DNA of 50,358 bases from Mesotaenium endlicherianum (GCA_009602735.1 WELA01007584.1:407164-457521); one strand, 5' to 3'. Numbered from the stretch's first letter, positions 13,103 through 24,779 are shown. The notes: generated from the letters alone by a model not told the origin. Made by a program: numbers and translations.

Positions 13103-13868
13103 GGAGCTTACCAAAACAAGCTTGCTTTTCTCATAGCACTTTACGCCACACCGCCAGAGCAGGCATCCTCATGAGCGGCATGAGGAGGAAGCAAACGCCA
13201 CATGAAACATTATAATGAAGATACAATTTATCACCGCAACACCTTCTGATTGATGAAACATAAATAATAAGTTGAATATAGACCAGAGCAACAAGATGTG
13301 GAAAATGGCTGTGCGCTTGAAGTGTTTAGACAGAAAACGGCAGCTGAGTGTTAATATAAGAGCAAAGTACTCCTCCTCATGAAAGCTACACACCCTTTAC
13401 ACAGTGGAAGTACTTCCCAACGTCCATACTTCAACCCCGCCCCCCAAATGATGATGCCGGACCTTTGCGTATACTGCTTCTTCAGGCTGCATGTGTAGTT
13501 CAATATGTGAACTTCGCAAATTTGAAGGTAAACTTGGTTCGGGCACTGTCTACGGTTTACCGCTACACTCTTGTAGCATCGTTCCTCTTCCGGTTTTGAC
13601 CTGAGGCCGGTCCATGTGAAGGCAGTGGGGATCCCAGTTCGGATATGGGTGCGGGACACGACGTCACGTTATTCGCGTCAGCCACGGTAGCTTTCTCGCA
13701 TGTTCTTGTTAAGTTTATATTTCGCTGTTTCGTTGTAGTTGAGCAGGTTTCTTTGGACTTGTGTTCGTGCTTGGCATTGTTTGTTTGATCTGCTAACAAA
13801 CTCCCTCTCGCCCGTATAAGCAGTGTCATAAGTTGGTGTAGAAAGTGCTGTCTTCTCCGGGGCAGCGG
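13103..13868. promoter_or_regulatory. Divergent promoter region between SUVR3 and STAR1
   Basis: The two start codons face away from each other across 766 bp with no supportable gene between them, so the segment should carry both promoters. On the plus strand a TATAAG at 13815-13820 lies about 50 bp before the STAR1 ATG, implying a very short leader if used. An ACGTCACGT sequence at 13661-13669 resembles ACGT-core bZIP sites. Both are motif matches only. Confidence 0.45.
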
Positions 13869-15966
13869 ATGTCTACAGTAATTGGGATTCCAGAAGAGGA
13901 AGGTCAGCATTTGGTAGAACCTCTTCTTGACAGAAAATACGTTGGAAATAAGATTGACGTCTTAAAGCTCAGTGTAGATGCACCAGACGGAACATCGATA
14001 CTAAAGGACTGCAGCTTTGAAGTAGCTAGAGGGCAAATAGTGGGGCTAATTGGCCCGAGTGGGAGTGGTAAGTCAACATTACTACGTGTGTTGAACAGAT
14101 TGTGGGAGCCTGCTCCTAATACTGTTCGTCTTGACGGCAAAGATATCACTGAAGAAAATGTGGTGCATCTGCGTCGCCGAGTGGGCATGCTGTTCCAGTC
14201 AGCTGCACTCTTTGAAGGTCAGATTCAGTAACTTTCCCGGGAAAAATGCAGATCCTTTCATGCTTATTCAATATCTATATGGCTTAAGGACTATCAAGCA
14301 CAAATTGGGCGGGCACACATAAGAAGCCTTTTTGTTGACGGGGAAGACTGCTGACATGTTAAGCCTAGGATTTGGTGCTGATGTTACTTTCGACCTCCTC
14401 TCATTGAAGAGAAACAGGCAGTTGGTGTCAGGTGCATATTTTCACATCAATCCATCCTTTGCTAAGAGAGCCATTTGTAAGCAATCAATTTAGTGTTTCT
14501 GTTCTGAAATTGATTAGATCTCTTTCACCGTGGACTACCTGCAGACCAGCACAAACACTCGACATGTCCCTGACTCCATTTTCTCAGTTTGTAAGATCCA
14601 CTAAGCATCTGCGTGAGGGAAGGAAAGGCAGCGAACCTCCAATAGTTGCCACTGATTGAAATCTAAAAATATGTGGCGAGGAGTTTACAGGGACAGTAGA
14701 GGACAACGTGCAGTTTGGGCCACGCCTGCAAGGCAAGCCATTGTCGTCGGATCAAATCATCCAGCTCCTTCAGAAGGTGCATCTTGACCCTTCGTTCGCC
14801 TCCAAGAGCATCGCTGGCCTGTCAGGGGGGCAGCAGCAGAGAGTGGCGCTCGCTCGCACCCTAGCCAATCGGCCTGAGGTACTTACTTGGCCCCCTATCT
14901 CGCTTGCCATCAAATCACCACCACCACCACCACCACCACCACTCAGCACTCTCGACTTGAGAAACATTAAGTCAAGGATCGACCAGGCGGCTGACCTCTT
15001 CGTTAACGGGGGCTCCTCTGTGTGATAGTGGCCTCTGATTTGGCGCTCATTGCTTCAGGAGAAGGTGGCAGAACTAATTTGAATGCCATATTCCTCCCCT
15101 CCTCTCTCCCTCCTTCAACAGGTATGCTGGTGGGTATGTCACGTGCTGGGCATGAACCTCAATGTAGGCTTTTCCAAGCTTTGGCATAGAAAGGCTATCC
15201 AGTACACACACATGAAGAATGGCCCTCCTCCATGACTCCCAAGAAGCTGCTGAGTTGCAGGCATTGGTCGCCGAGCTGGCATGGCGTACCTGCGACTCTG
15301 CTTGGTGTGAAATAGCAGCAGAGGCTGCTCTTGCTGGACCTTCAAGCCCTAAGGGTACGGGTGATGACATAGCAAAGCCTCGTGGTGAAGGAGGATACCG
15401 CTGAGTGCCACGCTGCTGACGAGCAGCTGGCGAGCTGTCAACAACCTGACTGGAGCCCTTCCCGCATGCCACATGTGGCGCTCTCACATGTGCATGCGAG
15501 CGTGTACATGTGTATGTGTGTGTACGCGTGCACTCATAAATGCTCGTGTGCGTCCGCGCTTGTTGGTGCGCTCGTGCTTGTGTCCGTGCGCTCGTGCTTG
15601 TGTCTGTGTGCATGCGCATGTGTGTATGTGTGCGTGCGTGCATGTGTGTGCGTGTGTGCATGTGTGCGAGTGTGTGTCGCTCCGCCTGCGTAGGTGCTGC
15701 TCCTGGACGAGCCGACGAGCGCGCTGGACCCGGCAGCCACGCACCACATCGAGGAGTCGGTGAAGGAGCTCTGCCGCCGGGAGGGCCTCACAGTGGTGTG
15801 GGTGTCGCACAGCGTGGAGCAAGTGGAGCGCGTGGCGGACCACCTGGTGCTCCTCGTGGGCGGCCGCGTTGTGCACAGGTGTCGCGCGTCGGAGCTCCGC
15901 GAGGGCGAGAAGGGCCACTCCCTCGTCCAGCAGTTTGCTGCGGGCACCCTTGAAGTCGGCCAGTAG
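13869..15966 (+). CDS. STAR1: STAR1-like ATP-binding subunit of an ABC transporter (ABCI family, FetA/YbbL-like)
   Basis: Exons are 13869..14217, 14691..14878 and 15694..15966; together they encode 269 aa, close to the ~260 aa of plant STAR1. All nucleotide-binding motifs are present: Walker A GPSGSGKST (62-70), Q-loop glutamine (110), signature LSGGQQQ (160-166), Walker B LLLDE (181-185) and H-loop His218. There is no membrane segment and no clear transit peptide. The ATG at 13869 is the first in frame after an upstream GTG-only extension. In plants STAR1 pairs with the permease STAR2/ALS3 to form a half-size ABC transporter needed for aluminium tolerance and proposed to export UDP-glucose. 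Bacterial relatives are linked to iron homeostasis. The gene for the partner permease begins 474 bp downstream on the same strand. Intron 1 is phase 1 and intron 2 phase 0; intron 2 holds CCA- and TG-rich repeats. The frame is complete. Confidence 0.92.
14918..14942. repeat. (CCA)n trinucleotide repeat in STAR1 intron 2
   Basis: A run of ACC/CCA units lies about 40 bp after the 5' splice site of STAR1 intron 2. It would encode Pro/His/Thr tracts, but the conserved continuation NRPE-VLLLDEP shows that it is intronic. Confidence 0.8.
15484..15684. repeat. TG/CA-rich degenerate microsatellite ending STAR1 intron 2
   Basis: About 200 bp of imperfect TG, TGCG and TGTATG units runs almost up to the TAG acceptor at 15691-15693 before the Walker B exon. 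The usual polypyrimidine tract is largely replaced by this purine/pyrimidine alternating DNA. Confidence 0.75.
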
Positions 15967-16440
15967 TAGCTGAGAGCCCATTTTTGGTGCAGCAGCATAG
16001 ATTAGATAGAGTCTTCCAAGTATTGCAACTTAAGGTTTTCTGCACCTACTTCCACATCCAATAGGATTCGATCCGTGCACACTGGTACTTCCCAGAGCAA
16101 GAGAGATATTCAGTCTAGCAAGAAGCTGACCCTTTTTCCACTGGTGTACAAGGCCCCTTCCTTCCACCGTAGTTGGGCCCCGTCCCCCTACGCTTGTTTA
16201 TCATTTGCTTTGGCGCAGCTTTCTTCTATCATTCTTGCCCTGATTCGATTAAAGGCCAGGCTGCAGTAGCTTCAGGACGAGCAGCGCCGCAAGTTTTGTC
16301 CTCCGCATTCCTGCCCTTCCGCCCCGCTACAGCTGCGCTCGCTACTACTGCTGCTGCAGCAGCAACTGCGCTGTAGCGCCCTTGTCGCCCATTGCCCGTC
16401 GCTGAGCTCTCAGCAGAGGGCCTCAAGCTAGCAGGCAACG
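15967..16440 (+). other. STAR1-STAR2 intergenic spacer
   Basis: This 474-bp spacer must contain the 3' end of STAR1 and, if transcribed separately, the promoter and leader of STAR2. I see no TATA motif close to the STAR2 start and no open frame of interest. The short distance leaves open a shared transcript. Confidence 0.5.
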
Positions 16441-17642
16441 ATGGCTACCCTATTTGCACCACAAGCCGCCAGCCAGGCCCTGTTGGGCCTGGACCTGGGC
16501 TGGGGCTTTCCAGGCGAGGTGGTGGAGGAGCTCAAGAAGTTCTCGGAGGGGCTGTGGAAGGTGGCGCTGGCGCTACTGCTGGTGGGGCTGGCCATGCTGC
16601 TCTCGCGGGCGGCCTCCCTGGGGCTGGAGCGGGACATGGCGTACTCCATCGGGCGAGCGCTTGTGCAGCTCTCGGCGGTGGGGTTCGTGCTGGAGGTCAT
16701 CTTCCTGCAGGCGGGATGGCGCGGCTACCTCTGCATCTTCCTCGCCTTCTGCGCCATGGTGAGCACGCACGTCCCCCTTGCACGCACGCACATACGCACG
16801 CACGCACGGCAGGTTCGTACGTGGGAAGGCTAGGTCAGGGATTGCGTTTGGGCCTAGCTGGTGGGCGTGTTGGCTGCTACGTTGTTTGGGCTTGAACCTC
16901 TGTGCCCTTGAGAATGTGTCTGCAGTGGGCCAGAGGTCACGGGAGGCGCCTGGAAGATCTCCTCTCCTGCAGTGTCTTGACTACGTCCAGAGTCCCTGCC
17001 GTGGCAGTGCACGAGCCGTGGTGGTGCTGCTGATGGGCCGCGGGATGGCGCCTGGCCACCTGCGTTTTCTGTGCGTCTCTGAGGAAGATGCGGCAGCTCT
17101 GTCCCGCATGCGAGCGTGCGTGGGTGTGTGTGTGTGTGTGTCTTTTGGTGTGCTCATCCGACCGTGTGCACACGGAGTATGTGTTCCTGCTCGTAGAGAA
17201 CTTGTTGCAAACTTTTGCACACAGTCATAGAGGGCTCCCACTGGTTGCTTCTTCGGAATGAGAATGGCCGCACTAGAGAGGGAGCTGAGCGTCAACACGT
17301 CTGACGCTGACAGGGGCTCTTGGCGGTGCGCCCGGAAACCGGTGCAGGTGGGAGTGGCGGGCTTCACGGCGGGCACCCGGGCCAAGGGCGTCCCGCACGC
17401 GCGCCAGGTGGCCACGGCGGCCATGTTCTGCGGATGCGGCACCACCCTGTGCCTCCTCATGGCCATGGGGGTCTTTGAGGTGACCCCGCAGTACCTGGTG
17501 CCCATCTCGGGCATGATGGTGGGCAACTCCATGACGGTCACGGGCGTGGCGCTCAAGCGGCTGCGCGAGGACCTCCAGCAGCAGCAGCTGCTTGTGGGTG
17601 CCCCTCCCTACCTGTCCTCCTGCGCCCTCCTACTACTCCAAG

Positions 17643-17713
<71 letters not shown>

Positions 17714-18181
17714 NNNNNNNNNNNNNNNNNNNNNNNNNNNNNNNNNNNNNNNNNNNNNNNNNNNNNNNNNNNNNNNNNNNNNNNNNNNNNNNNNNNNNNN
17801 NNNNNNNNNNNNNNNNNNNNNNNNNNNNNNNNNNNNNNNNNNNNNNNNNNNNNNNNNNNNNNNNNNNNNNNNNNNNNNNNNNNNNNNNNNNNNNNNNNNN
17901 NNNNNNNNNNNNNNNNNNNNNNNNNNNNNNNNNNNNNNNNNNNNNNNNNNNNNNNNNNNNNNNNNNNNNNNNNNNNNNNNNNNNNNNNNNNNNNNNNNNN
18001 NNNNNNNNNNNNNNNNNNNNNNNNNNNNNNNNNNNNNNNNNNNNNNNNNNNNNNNNNNNNNNNNNNNNNNNNNNNNNNNNNNNNNNNNNNNNNNNNNNNN
18101 NNNNNNNNNNNNNNNNNNNNNNNNNNNNNNNNNNNNNNNNNNNNNNNNNNNNNNNNNNNNNNNNNNNNNNNNNNNNNNNNN

Positions 18182-18251
<70 letters not shown>

Positions 18252-19143
18252 CTCACCCCCCCACACATACAGACACTCACACACACACATACAGACACAG
18301 ATAAGGCTCTCCAATGTGCTCTCCAATGCTGGCGCTCACAGCCTTGCCAATGGAACGACTTAACCCGCTTTCACCTGGCAGTGACCTCACTTGATTTCGA
18401 CATGGTGGAGACATGGGGTTAATTTGATCTTCTTGTTTTCCACAGCAGCACGACGTTCTATAAAAAAGAAGAGTGTTTTTTTATGTTTTATTTAACTGGC
18501 CTACTTAGCTTCATCACTTGCTAGCAAACACTCTGAAGAGGAAGTATAGGAAGGGAAGGTAAGAGCGCCTGCTGCCTGGGATGTTTGTAATTGTTGTCTC
18601 ATATCACAATCTGTCTCTGCTTATCATTAAATATGCCTGCATTAGGCCGCACCGCTCTTTGAAAAGCCTTCTCCCCTTTCTGTCCCCATGTGCGCTCATA
18701 TCCAAGGCACACCAATCTCCCATGTGCCCATGCGTGCACAGAGCATCTTTCAGCCGCTCAACGCTGTGAGAGACGTGGGCTCTTACCAGTCCAATGAATG
18801 AGTATCTTTGCCCTCTGCCCGCCAGGTGGAGGCGGCGCTGGCGCTGGGCGCGACGCCGTGGCAGGCCGTGCAACAGTCCATCCGGCGGTCCGCGACGATC
18901 GCGCTGGCGCCCGTGCTCGACAGCACCAAGACCGTGGGGCTCATCTCGCTGCCAGGTGCCATGACGGGGCTCATCATGGGCGGAGCGTCGGTGTTTGAGG
19001 CCACGCACCTGCAGCTGGTGGTGCTCAACTTCATCATCGGCGCGGCCACCTTCAGCAGCTGCATCGCCATCTTTGTCTCCTGGGCCTTCTTCTTCTCCCT
19101 CCCCGGATACCAGCTCAGGCGCGAGCTGCTCCTTGCCGCTTGA
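16441..19143 (+). CDS. ALS3: STAR2/ALS3-like permease subunit of an ABC transporter (UPF0014 / FetB-YbbM family)
   Basis: Exons are 16441..16758, 17348..17593 and 18826..19143, all joined in phase 0, giving 293 aa (plant ALS3 is about 273 aa). Hydrophobic segments suggest seven membrane helices, roughly residues 36-58, 66-85, 90-106, 124-148, 154-176, 236-252 and 256-285. The family hallmarks are clear: AGFTAGTRAKGVPHARQ, YLVPISGMMVGNSMTVTGVALKRLR, ALALGATPWQAVQQSIRR and APVLDSTKTVGLISLPGAMTGLIMGGAS. This protein is the membrane partner of the STAR1 ATPase immediately upstream; in plants the complex confers aluminium tolerance. No secretory signal peptide is obvious; the N-terminus is short and polar. 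Intron 2 contains a (CT)n array and an N gap. The splice joint LQQQQLL|VEAALALG is supported by homology even though its donor (CTT|GTGGGT) is weak. Confidence 0.92.
17646..18248. repeat. (CT)n microsatellite interrupted by a 468-N assembly gap
   Basis: Perfect CT dinucleotides occupy 17646-17713 and 18182-18248, with Ns at 17714-18181. The whole tract lies in STAR2 intron 2, pyrimidine-rich on the coding strand. The gap probably reflects failure to assemble a long CT array, so its true length is unknown. Confidence 0.95.
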
Positions 19144-19745
19144 TGGTGCAAGGGCACTGGACTGTCTTTTCTTGGCTGGACAGCTTTGTTGCTCTGCCAG
19201 TGGGCACTTTGCTTGTGTTGCTTCTGGAGGGAGCCTGCGACGCCTCTGTGTTTGATTTAGCAATGGCTATTCGCATGCAAGCTTAGAAACAGCAACTTAC
19301 TGTTTTTCTATCTATCGCTTGTGTAGTTGGAATATTGGGTTGTCGATTAACTTGTGTAGGTTGTCCTTGTTTGCTTACTCATACATAAAGAGTCTATGGA
19401 CCCTTGGCGTCACCAGACCACTTTTTACATTGATTGTTTTAGTGGATGTAAATCCAATGGCATGTTTGAGCTTCCATTTCTAAACAAACTCTAATTTTGA
19501 GTGTGGTACTGGTGTTACTCCCCCTAGGCATCACAATACAGAGTGGAACTCATGCTTTGTGGTACATCTTCTGTGCTCCTTAGGAAAACTGCTTTAGTTT
19601 GCTTACATGGTTAGTGCGACTTCTTTCAAGTATTGATGAATCCATACTAATGTATCCTAGAGTACTTTGTATCGCCGTTACTTATGCTTTCTAAAGAACG
19701 TAGTCAACTGTTCTTGTCAATCAAATAATTGCATATGGAGTATGC

Positions 19746-19832
19746 AGAAGCTTCATATGATCGAATGAGCATGGTATCAAGACATACAACGCATGAGCTT
19801 CTTGGAGAAAGCAGCACAGAAGACAATGCTAG
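19746..19832. repeat. Direct repeat, copy 1
   Basis: About 87 bp, roughly 85% identical by eye to 20092-20180. Shared segments include GCATGGTATCAA, CATGAG and CTTGGAGAAAGCAGCACA. The two units are in the same orientation, about 346 bp apart. TGGTATCAAAGC in copy 2 resembles a plant initiator-Met primer-binding site (TGGTATCAGAGC), which could mean a decayed retroelement, but no LTRs or retroelement coding sequence are seen. Confidence 0.75.
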
Positions 19833-20091
19833 CAGGAAGTAGCTGCTACACTTGGGCGCGTAGACATTGCATGCCGAGACATATTAACACGATCTATGTC
19901 GGGCATACATAATCGTTTGATAGAATATCATAGATCCACAACCACTAGAGACGCAACGTGTTTGCGCAGTTGCGAACAATGACCGAGAGAGGAGAGGGAG
20001 CCAGGGAGGCCTGAGCGGGCTAGTACTACTGCTATTCTTTTCTATAATCACGTTATTTCTTTTGAAATCAGGCAAACTGGACACAAATTAT

Positions 20092-20180
20092 CAAAGCTTC
20101 ACATGATTGAACAAGCATGGTATCAAAGCAGATACAACACATGAGATTCTTGGAGAAAGCAGCACAAAGGACAATACTAG
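20092..20180. repeat. Direct repeat, copy 2
   Basis: Same-orientation partner of 19746-19832. The matching ends after ACAATACTAG. No gene is associated with it. Confidence 0.75.
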
Positions 20181-22156
20181 ACTGAGGTGTAAAGGACATA
20201 ACACTCAGAATGGAGCAGAAGATACAAGAAAGTCCAAACACAAAACAATGCCTACAATGCTCCCATGCCACAAAAGTTGATGCACATATCGGGAACAGGA
20301 TGCCTTCGCTGGGCCAGAACAGCAGGTATATTTAACATGTAAAACATGCGCACAAAAATACGTTGCACTTTGGCTTTCAAATAATCGGCCTCCAAATTGA
20401 CATAAAGCAGCTGCTTGAGAAAACGTCATACTTTTATGCTCCATTTGTGAACGATCAGGAAGAACATGAGGGACATCAAAATCATATTATACTCCTTTTC
20501 TAGATGTGAGAAGAACCTGTGAGCTCTCACGATTGACATCATCCTTATGTGGGTACCTAAGCCTGACAGGAAAGCATAATTAACACTGAATTGATCTCAG
20601 CATATGACAGAGGTTAGCTCCTAATAATACCCCATTCTCGGCAGGATAGTGTCTGTGCTCAGTTGACATCAGAAAGCACATCTATACACATGGTACAATA
20701 GCGCGTGACTCCCTAAATCTGTTCCGCAGCTGTGCCACATACGTGGAGAGCCAGATACTGACTGAAGCATCTCCACACACAAGTTGCCAGAATCAAAAGC
20801 TCTAGGAAGAAGAATTTGGTGGCACCAAAACGTGGCCTGACGCGGGGCCGCTGCACACAGTAGCACCAATAGAGTAGAGGTTTGCAGCCGATTGCATACT
20901 ACTCAACCTTGCCCCTGGAAACTTGATGCACTCTGTCTGCCTCGTGCACCAACTGGAGGCTTATATAGTGCCACTCAATGCCTGAGCGTGTCCTGAAGCA
21001 GTCCGAGTGCATTTATCAGCCGCAGAGCCCAAGAAGGAGTTACAGCTATTTTCTTTTGGGCCCTTTCACGCCAGATGAGCATGCCATTAGTGCAACCATG
21101 TCCTTCTGAAAAGATCCGACCCACTGACCCACGGCAACAAAATATATGAAGCCACAAAGTCCTTGAAGGCATGCCGGGTTCTGCAAAAGGTTGCCTCTAT
21201 ATGATAGCTTCCCCCTGTGCCCCCCTTTTGCTTCCGACGTGCTTATGAAGTACACATGTAAAAATAACTGAAATGACATGCATACAGGGAGGAGGAAGAT
21301 GTTAAGCGTGTAGCAGCATTGCACTGGGATGCTGCAAAACCCTAACCTGAGTCCTTCTCTTCCTGAGACTGCGTATGTTTGACTCTAGCCCTGTCAGAGG
21401 TGTTCAGCCACCTGCGATTCAGACCACAATGGATCAACAAACTCGTTCTGGACAAAACAGCTACAGGCATGCTTGAGCCCTCTTGTCCCCTTTCACGTGA
21501 TTTTCCCTCACTACAGGCCATAAGATGTGAGTGCGATGCAGCGCCACCATACACCGGCACCCTCAACCGTCATCAGCAAACAGGCACTCAGATTTTTACA
21601 CCCACACCCTGTCTTACCAGCAAATGCCATGAATGAGCCCCAAGCTGGGCACCCCCAAATCGGAAATGTGGTTCTCATAGGCTCATCAGCTGGCCTGCCG
21701 TTGCTTTGTGCTTTCAGGTACCACTCCATCCTGACCGCTATCTCGGCAGACCGCCTTCGCCCTTTATGGCCAACAAGCGAACGCAGCCATAGCTGGAAGC
21801 ATTCACAAATTCCCCCCTGCCTGACGCAAAGTCGCTCTGCAAGTCCCCCATTTCAAATCAAGCAGCTTCTACCTCAAGCCCCCTCCCTCCATGGTCAGAC
21901 AGCAGACCCATGCCCCCACCCAAATCTTCCGCATGCAGATGCATACCATGCACAGGCAGCTGTGGCACCCCACTCGAATTCCTCGTCCTGGCCAGACTTG
22001 ACCTCAAGGACCCGGAACTCGACACGAATTTATCCAACTGACCTATCACACCCTGACTCATTCACCAAGTGCTGCAATACGGACCAGATACCTACATCAA
22101 TCCAAAGTGACAGTGGCTGCCCAGAAGAGAGGGTGGTAACATGCAGTCTCCTTGAC

Positions 22157-22215
22157 CCGTGCGTGCGTGCGTGCGTGCGTGTGTGTGTGTGTGTGGGGTG
22201 TGGGGTAGGGTGGGG
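22157..22215. repeat. TGCG/TG microsatellite followed by a G-rich tract
   Basis: Repeated TGCG units pass into TG dinucleotides and then a GGGGTGTGGGGTAGGG-like G-rich run. A similar GC/TG tract (31168-31216) also lies just left of transposase-like copy B, so the tract may belong to the mobile unit. Confidence 0.75.
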
Positions 22216-22411
22216 TTGGGGGCGGGGGTGTGGTGCACGCCTACAAAGAAAAGTGGTATTCTTTTAAGCATAATACAAGCACAGGCTTCTAAACCAACGA
22301 ATCACCAGAATTTAATTTGTGTCGGGACAAATCTACAGCGAGCTTGGAAGGCATGCACAAGAGCTTGGCAGCGGGCACCATACCTTTCACAAAGCTCGCG
22401 GGGTGCCCGTC

Positions 22412-24276
22412 TCAACGCTGCAGCCAGACTGCCCGACTGGCAGGCCTGCTGCGGTTTTCTCCCACAATGTCCTGGACCAAAGGGTCAGCTCTGAGCGCAT
22501 CGACCACGTCCCTGTCCACGCCGAGCTGGTCGCTGATTGCATACGAGGAACCGCTCAGGATGTCGACGAGGTTGGCCCTTGCCTGAGTGCACTTCAGGGC
22601 CCACTGAGAGACATAGCGCAGGTCCCTCTTCTCTATCCCCAATGCGGCTGCCTGCACATGCTCGTTGCTCTCCTGAAAGTCGGGGGTCCACACGTGCTTC
22701 AGGGGGCCGAGCACGGCCATGGAGCTCACGACGTGCGGCAGCGAGTGCAGGTTGAGGCGCAGGCGTGCCGCTGCGTCTGCCTTCTTTCTGCCGCTCGGCC
22801 ACGTGCGTGAAAAGTCAGCTGAAAAGTTCCAGGCCAGCCTCAAAACATACGCCTGGTGCGCCTCGTCTGTCCTCGAGGCGAGAAGCTGGCTCACCAGCTC
22901 CGCAAGAGTGACCCAGAGGTGGAGCGCAGCCTCCCTGTCGCGAAACACCTTTGCCTTCAGCCTGCCTCTGCCCTTTCCCTCTCCCGCTTCTGGATTGGGG
23001 TCGCACCACGGCTGCAGCAGGGAGGGCATGACCAACAGCAGGTTCAAGTACTCAGCCGATGAGTAGCTTTCCCAGCGGTACAAGGGATCGCACACCCTAT
23101 TCCTCCCCCTGGGGTATTTCAAGCGCTCCGCTCTGGAATGCAACGCCCGCGTCTCTTCGTCAGTCCACTTCAACACCTCACAGGTGTACACGCAGAGGGG
23201 CCTAACAAGGCCCAGGTCCAGCAGGCGCACCAGATCCGGGCCCACCTGGACGAACCTGTCCCAGGCGTGAAGCCTCCAGGGGGCTGGGCACGCCGCTGTA
23301 CCCCCTCCCTTTCTCCCTCACCAGCCTCTTCCTGGCTGCCTCCGTCGGGGCCTGCTTCGCATCCTCGTTGAATTGCCTCGCATCCGCTTCTGTTCTGAGC
23401 TCCGTGGCAGGCTGGGGCCTGGCCTGGCCCATAGCAAGATCAGCCTTGGTGATGTAGCAAGAGGGGCAGGGGTGCTCGCTGGCAGCCCCGCGCAGGTGCA
23501 GGGTCTTCATCCGCTGGAAGAGGCCCTGGCAGAAGAGGGGCCACGCTCGCACGAGGCACGTCGTCTTCAGCGGGGCAAAGTACATGGGCACCCCCTCCTC
23601 CAGCGCCTTGAGGTCCTGCTCCACCAGGTGAGCCATGAGCGCATCCTGCGTGCTCTCATGCGGGCTGAAGCATATGGCATGGATATTTCTGGGGTCGCGG
23701 ACAGCGCCCTCGTGGAGCGACTGCAGGCGCCAGTGGTAGCCGCACACGCTGTGCACCCTCATGCGGAACACGTCAAACTCGTCGCAGAGGATGGTGATGG
23801 GCAGGTTCACAACTTGCAGCTTGTGAGGGTTTTTAATTGATGGACGGGGAGGTGCAGAGAGCGCGCCCTTCGCCAGCGGGGCCAGCTCAGGGGACCCTCC
23901 AATCACCTCTTGCTTGTTGCACCAGAAGCTCAAGGGCCCGTCTACATCATAACCCCGCCCCAACCGCGGCTGCGCGCGTGGCGGCGGCACTGTGTTGACC
24001 TGGCAGGGGGAGAGCACATCCTCCTGGGAGGCCCACAGCAGCTCCCGCGTGAGGTATAGCTCCCCGTGGGAGGATGATGATGATGATGCTTCCCTTGCTG
24101 CTGTGCTGGCTGTAGGAGAACCGCTGCACCTGGAGGACGGAGGTCATGCTCCTGCTCCGGCTGTCAGTCCACAAGATGCGGCGCACGACCGCCACGATGT
24201 CATGGGGGCCGCCTGCGGTGCACGCGACCCACCATCCAGCGCACGAGAGGGCATCAATCCCACCAGGTGGAGGTGA
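22412..24276 (-). pseudogene. Transposase-like protein, copy A, C-terminal two-thirds (frameshifted)
   Basis: Three overlapping minus-strand frames read as one decayed protein. At 24.28-24.09 kb is a BAH-like segment (VACTAGGPHDIVAVVRRILWTD, VLQVQRFSYS); its continuation (GELYLTRELLWASQEDVLS) is in another frame after an (ATC)n run near 24080. Then from about 24017 come RGYDVDGPLSFWCNKQE, KLQVVNLPITILCDEFDVFR, ICFSPHESTQDALMAHLVEQDLK and a CxxC motif (HPCPSCYITKADL). A 2-nt deletion relative to copy B near 23270 shifts the frame before DLVRLLDLGLVRPLCVYT, which leads into a C-terminal part ending near 22412. The layout (conserved block, ALEEGVPM, CxxC, then a hydrophobic EYLxLLLVMP block) recalls fungal-type CMC/Plavaka-like transposases, from memory only. 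Two homologous copies in one window support a mobile origin. Some frameshifts could be homopolymer errors. Confidence 0.6.
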
Positions 24277-24779
24277 CAAGAGTAGAGCAGTCAGAGCAGT
24301 CACTTGTGCACCACGTTCCGGTGAAGGTGACTATAGCTTCATGCGCTGTGCAGGGTCTCCCTCCTACCAGCTTCTCTTCAAAACCCCCCCTTCTCCGTGT
24401 GGATGCGCCTGTTCCTGTGATTGAAATTATGTGAACACACTTCACAGTACAAGGGGGCACACTTTCTGCCATGCTAAGTATCGCTACTACGCCAGGCACT
24501 GCCCACGCCCTACCCCCCTGTACTCGCACTTATATGTCGACTGCTAAACAAATACAACTCCTTGTCCTATTGTAGGCTCGTACTAAAAGGTGTAACAGTG
24601 TTGACCCGGGGCAGCCCCCTTCTCTGGTCAGAAATACATAAGCTTTATCTGTGTGTATATGACAAAATTTCATACTGAGACCATCACAAATGCAGAGTAA
24701 CAATACCAGCAACAAAGAGTAATAGATGCAGACCGACTACAGCCTGCAAGGTCACCCAAGGGAGGAGAACAACACTCAC

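Larger units (their letters stand above)
19144..22340. other. Intergenic region 3' of STAR2
   Basis: About 3.2 kb without a supportable gene. It holds the STAR2 3' end, then AT-rich sequence with an ~88-bp direct repeat (listed separately). After about 20.9 kb it is mixed-composition DNA leading to a TGCG/TG microsatellite at 22157-22195 that precedes transposase-like copy A. Confidence 0.6.

Noticed and set aside
16055..16085. GGATTCGATCC resembling a tRNA T-arm
   Set aside because: No acceptor or anticodon stem can be paired around it.
17258..18422. Open frames reading Leu-Ser or Arg-Glu repeats through the N gap
   Set aside because: They are translations of the (CT)n array and of Ns; STAR2 homology shows that this is intron 2.
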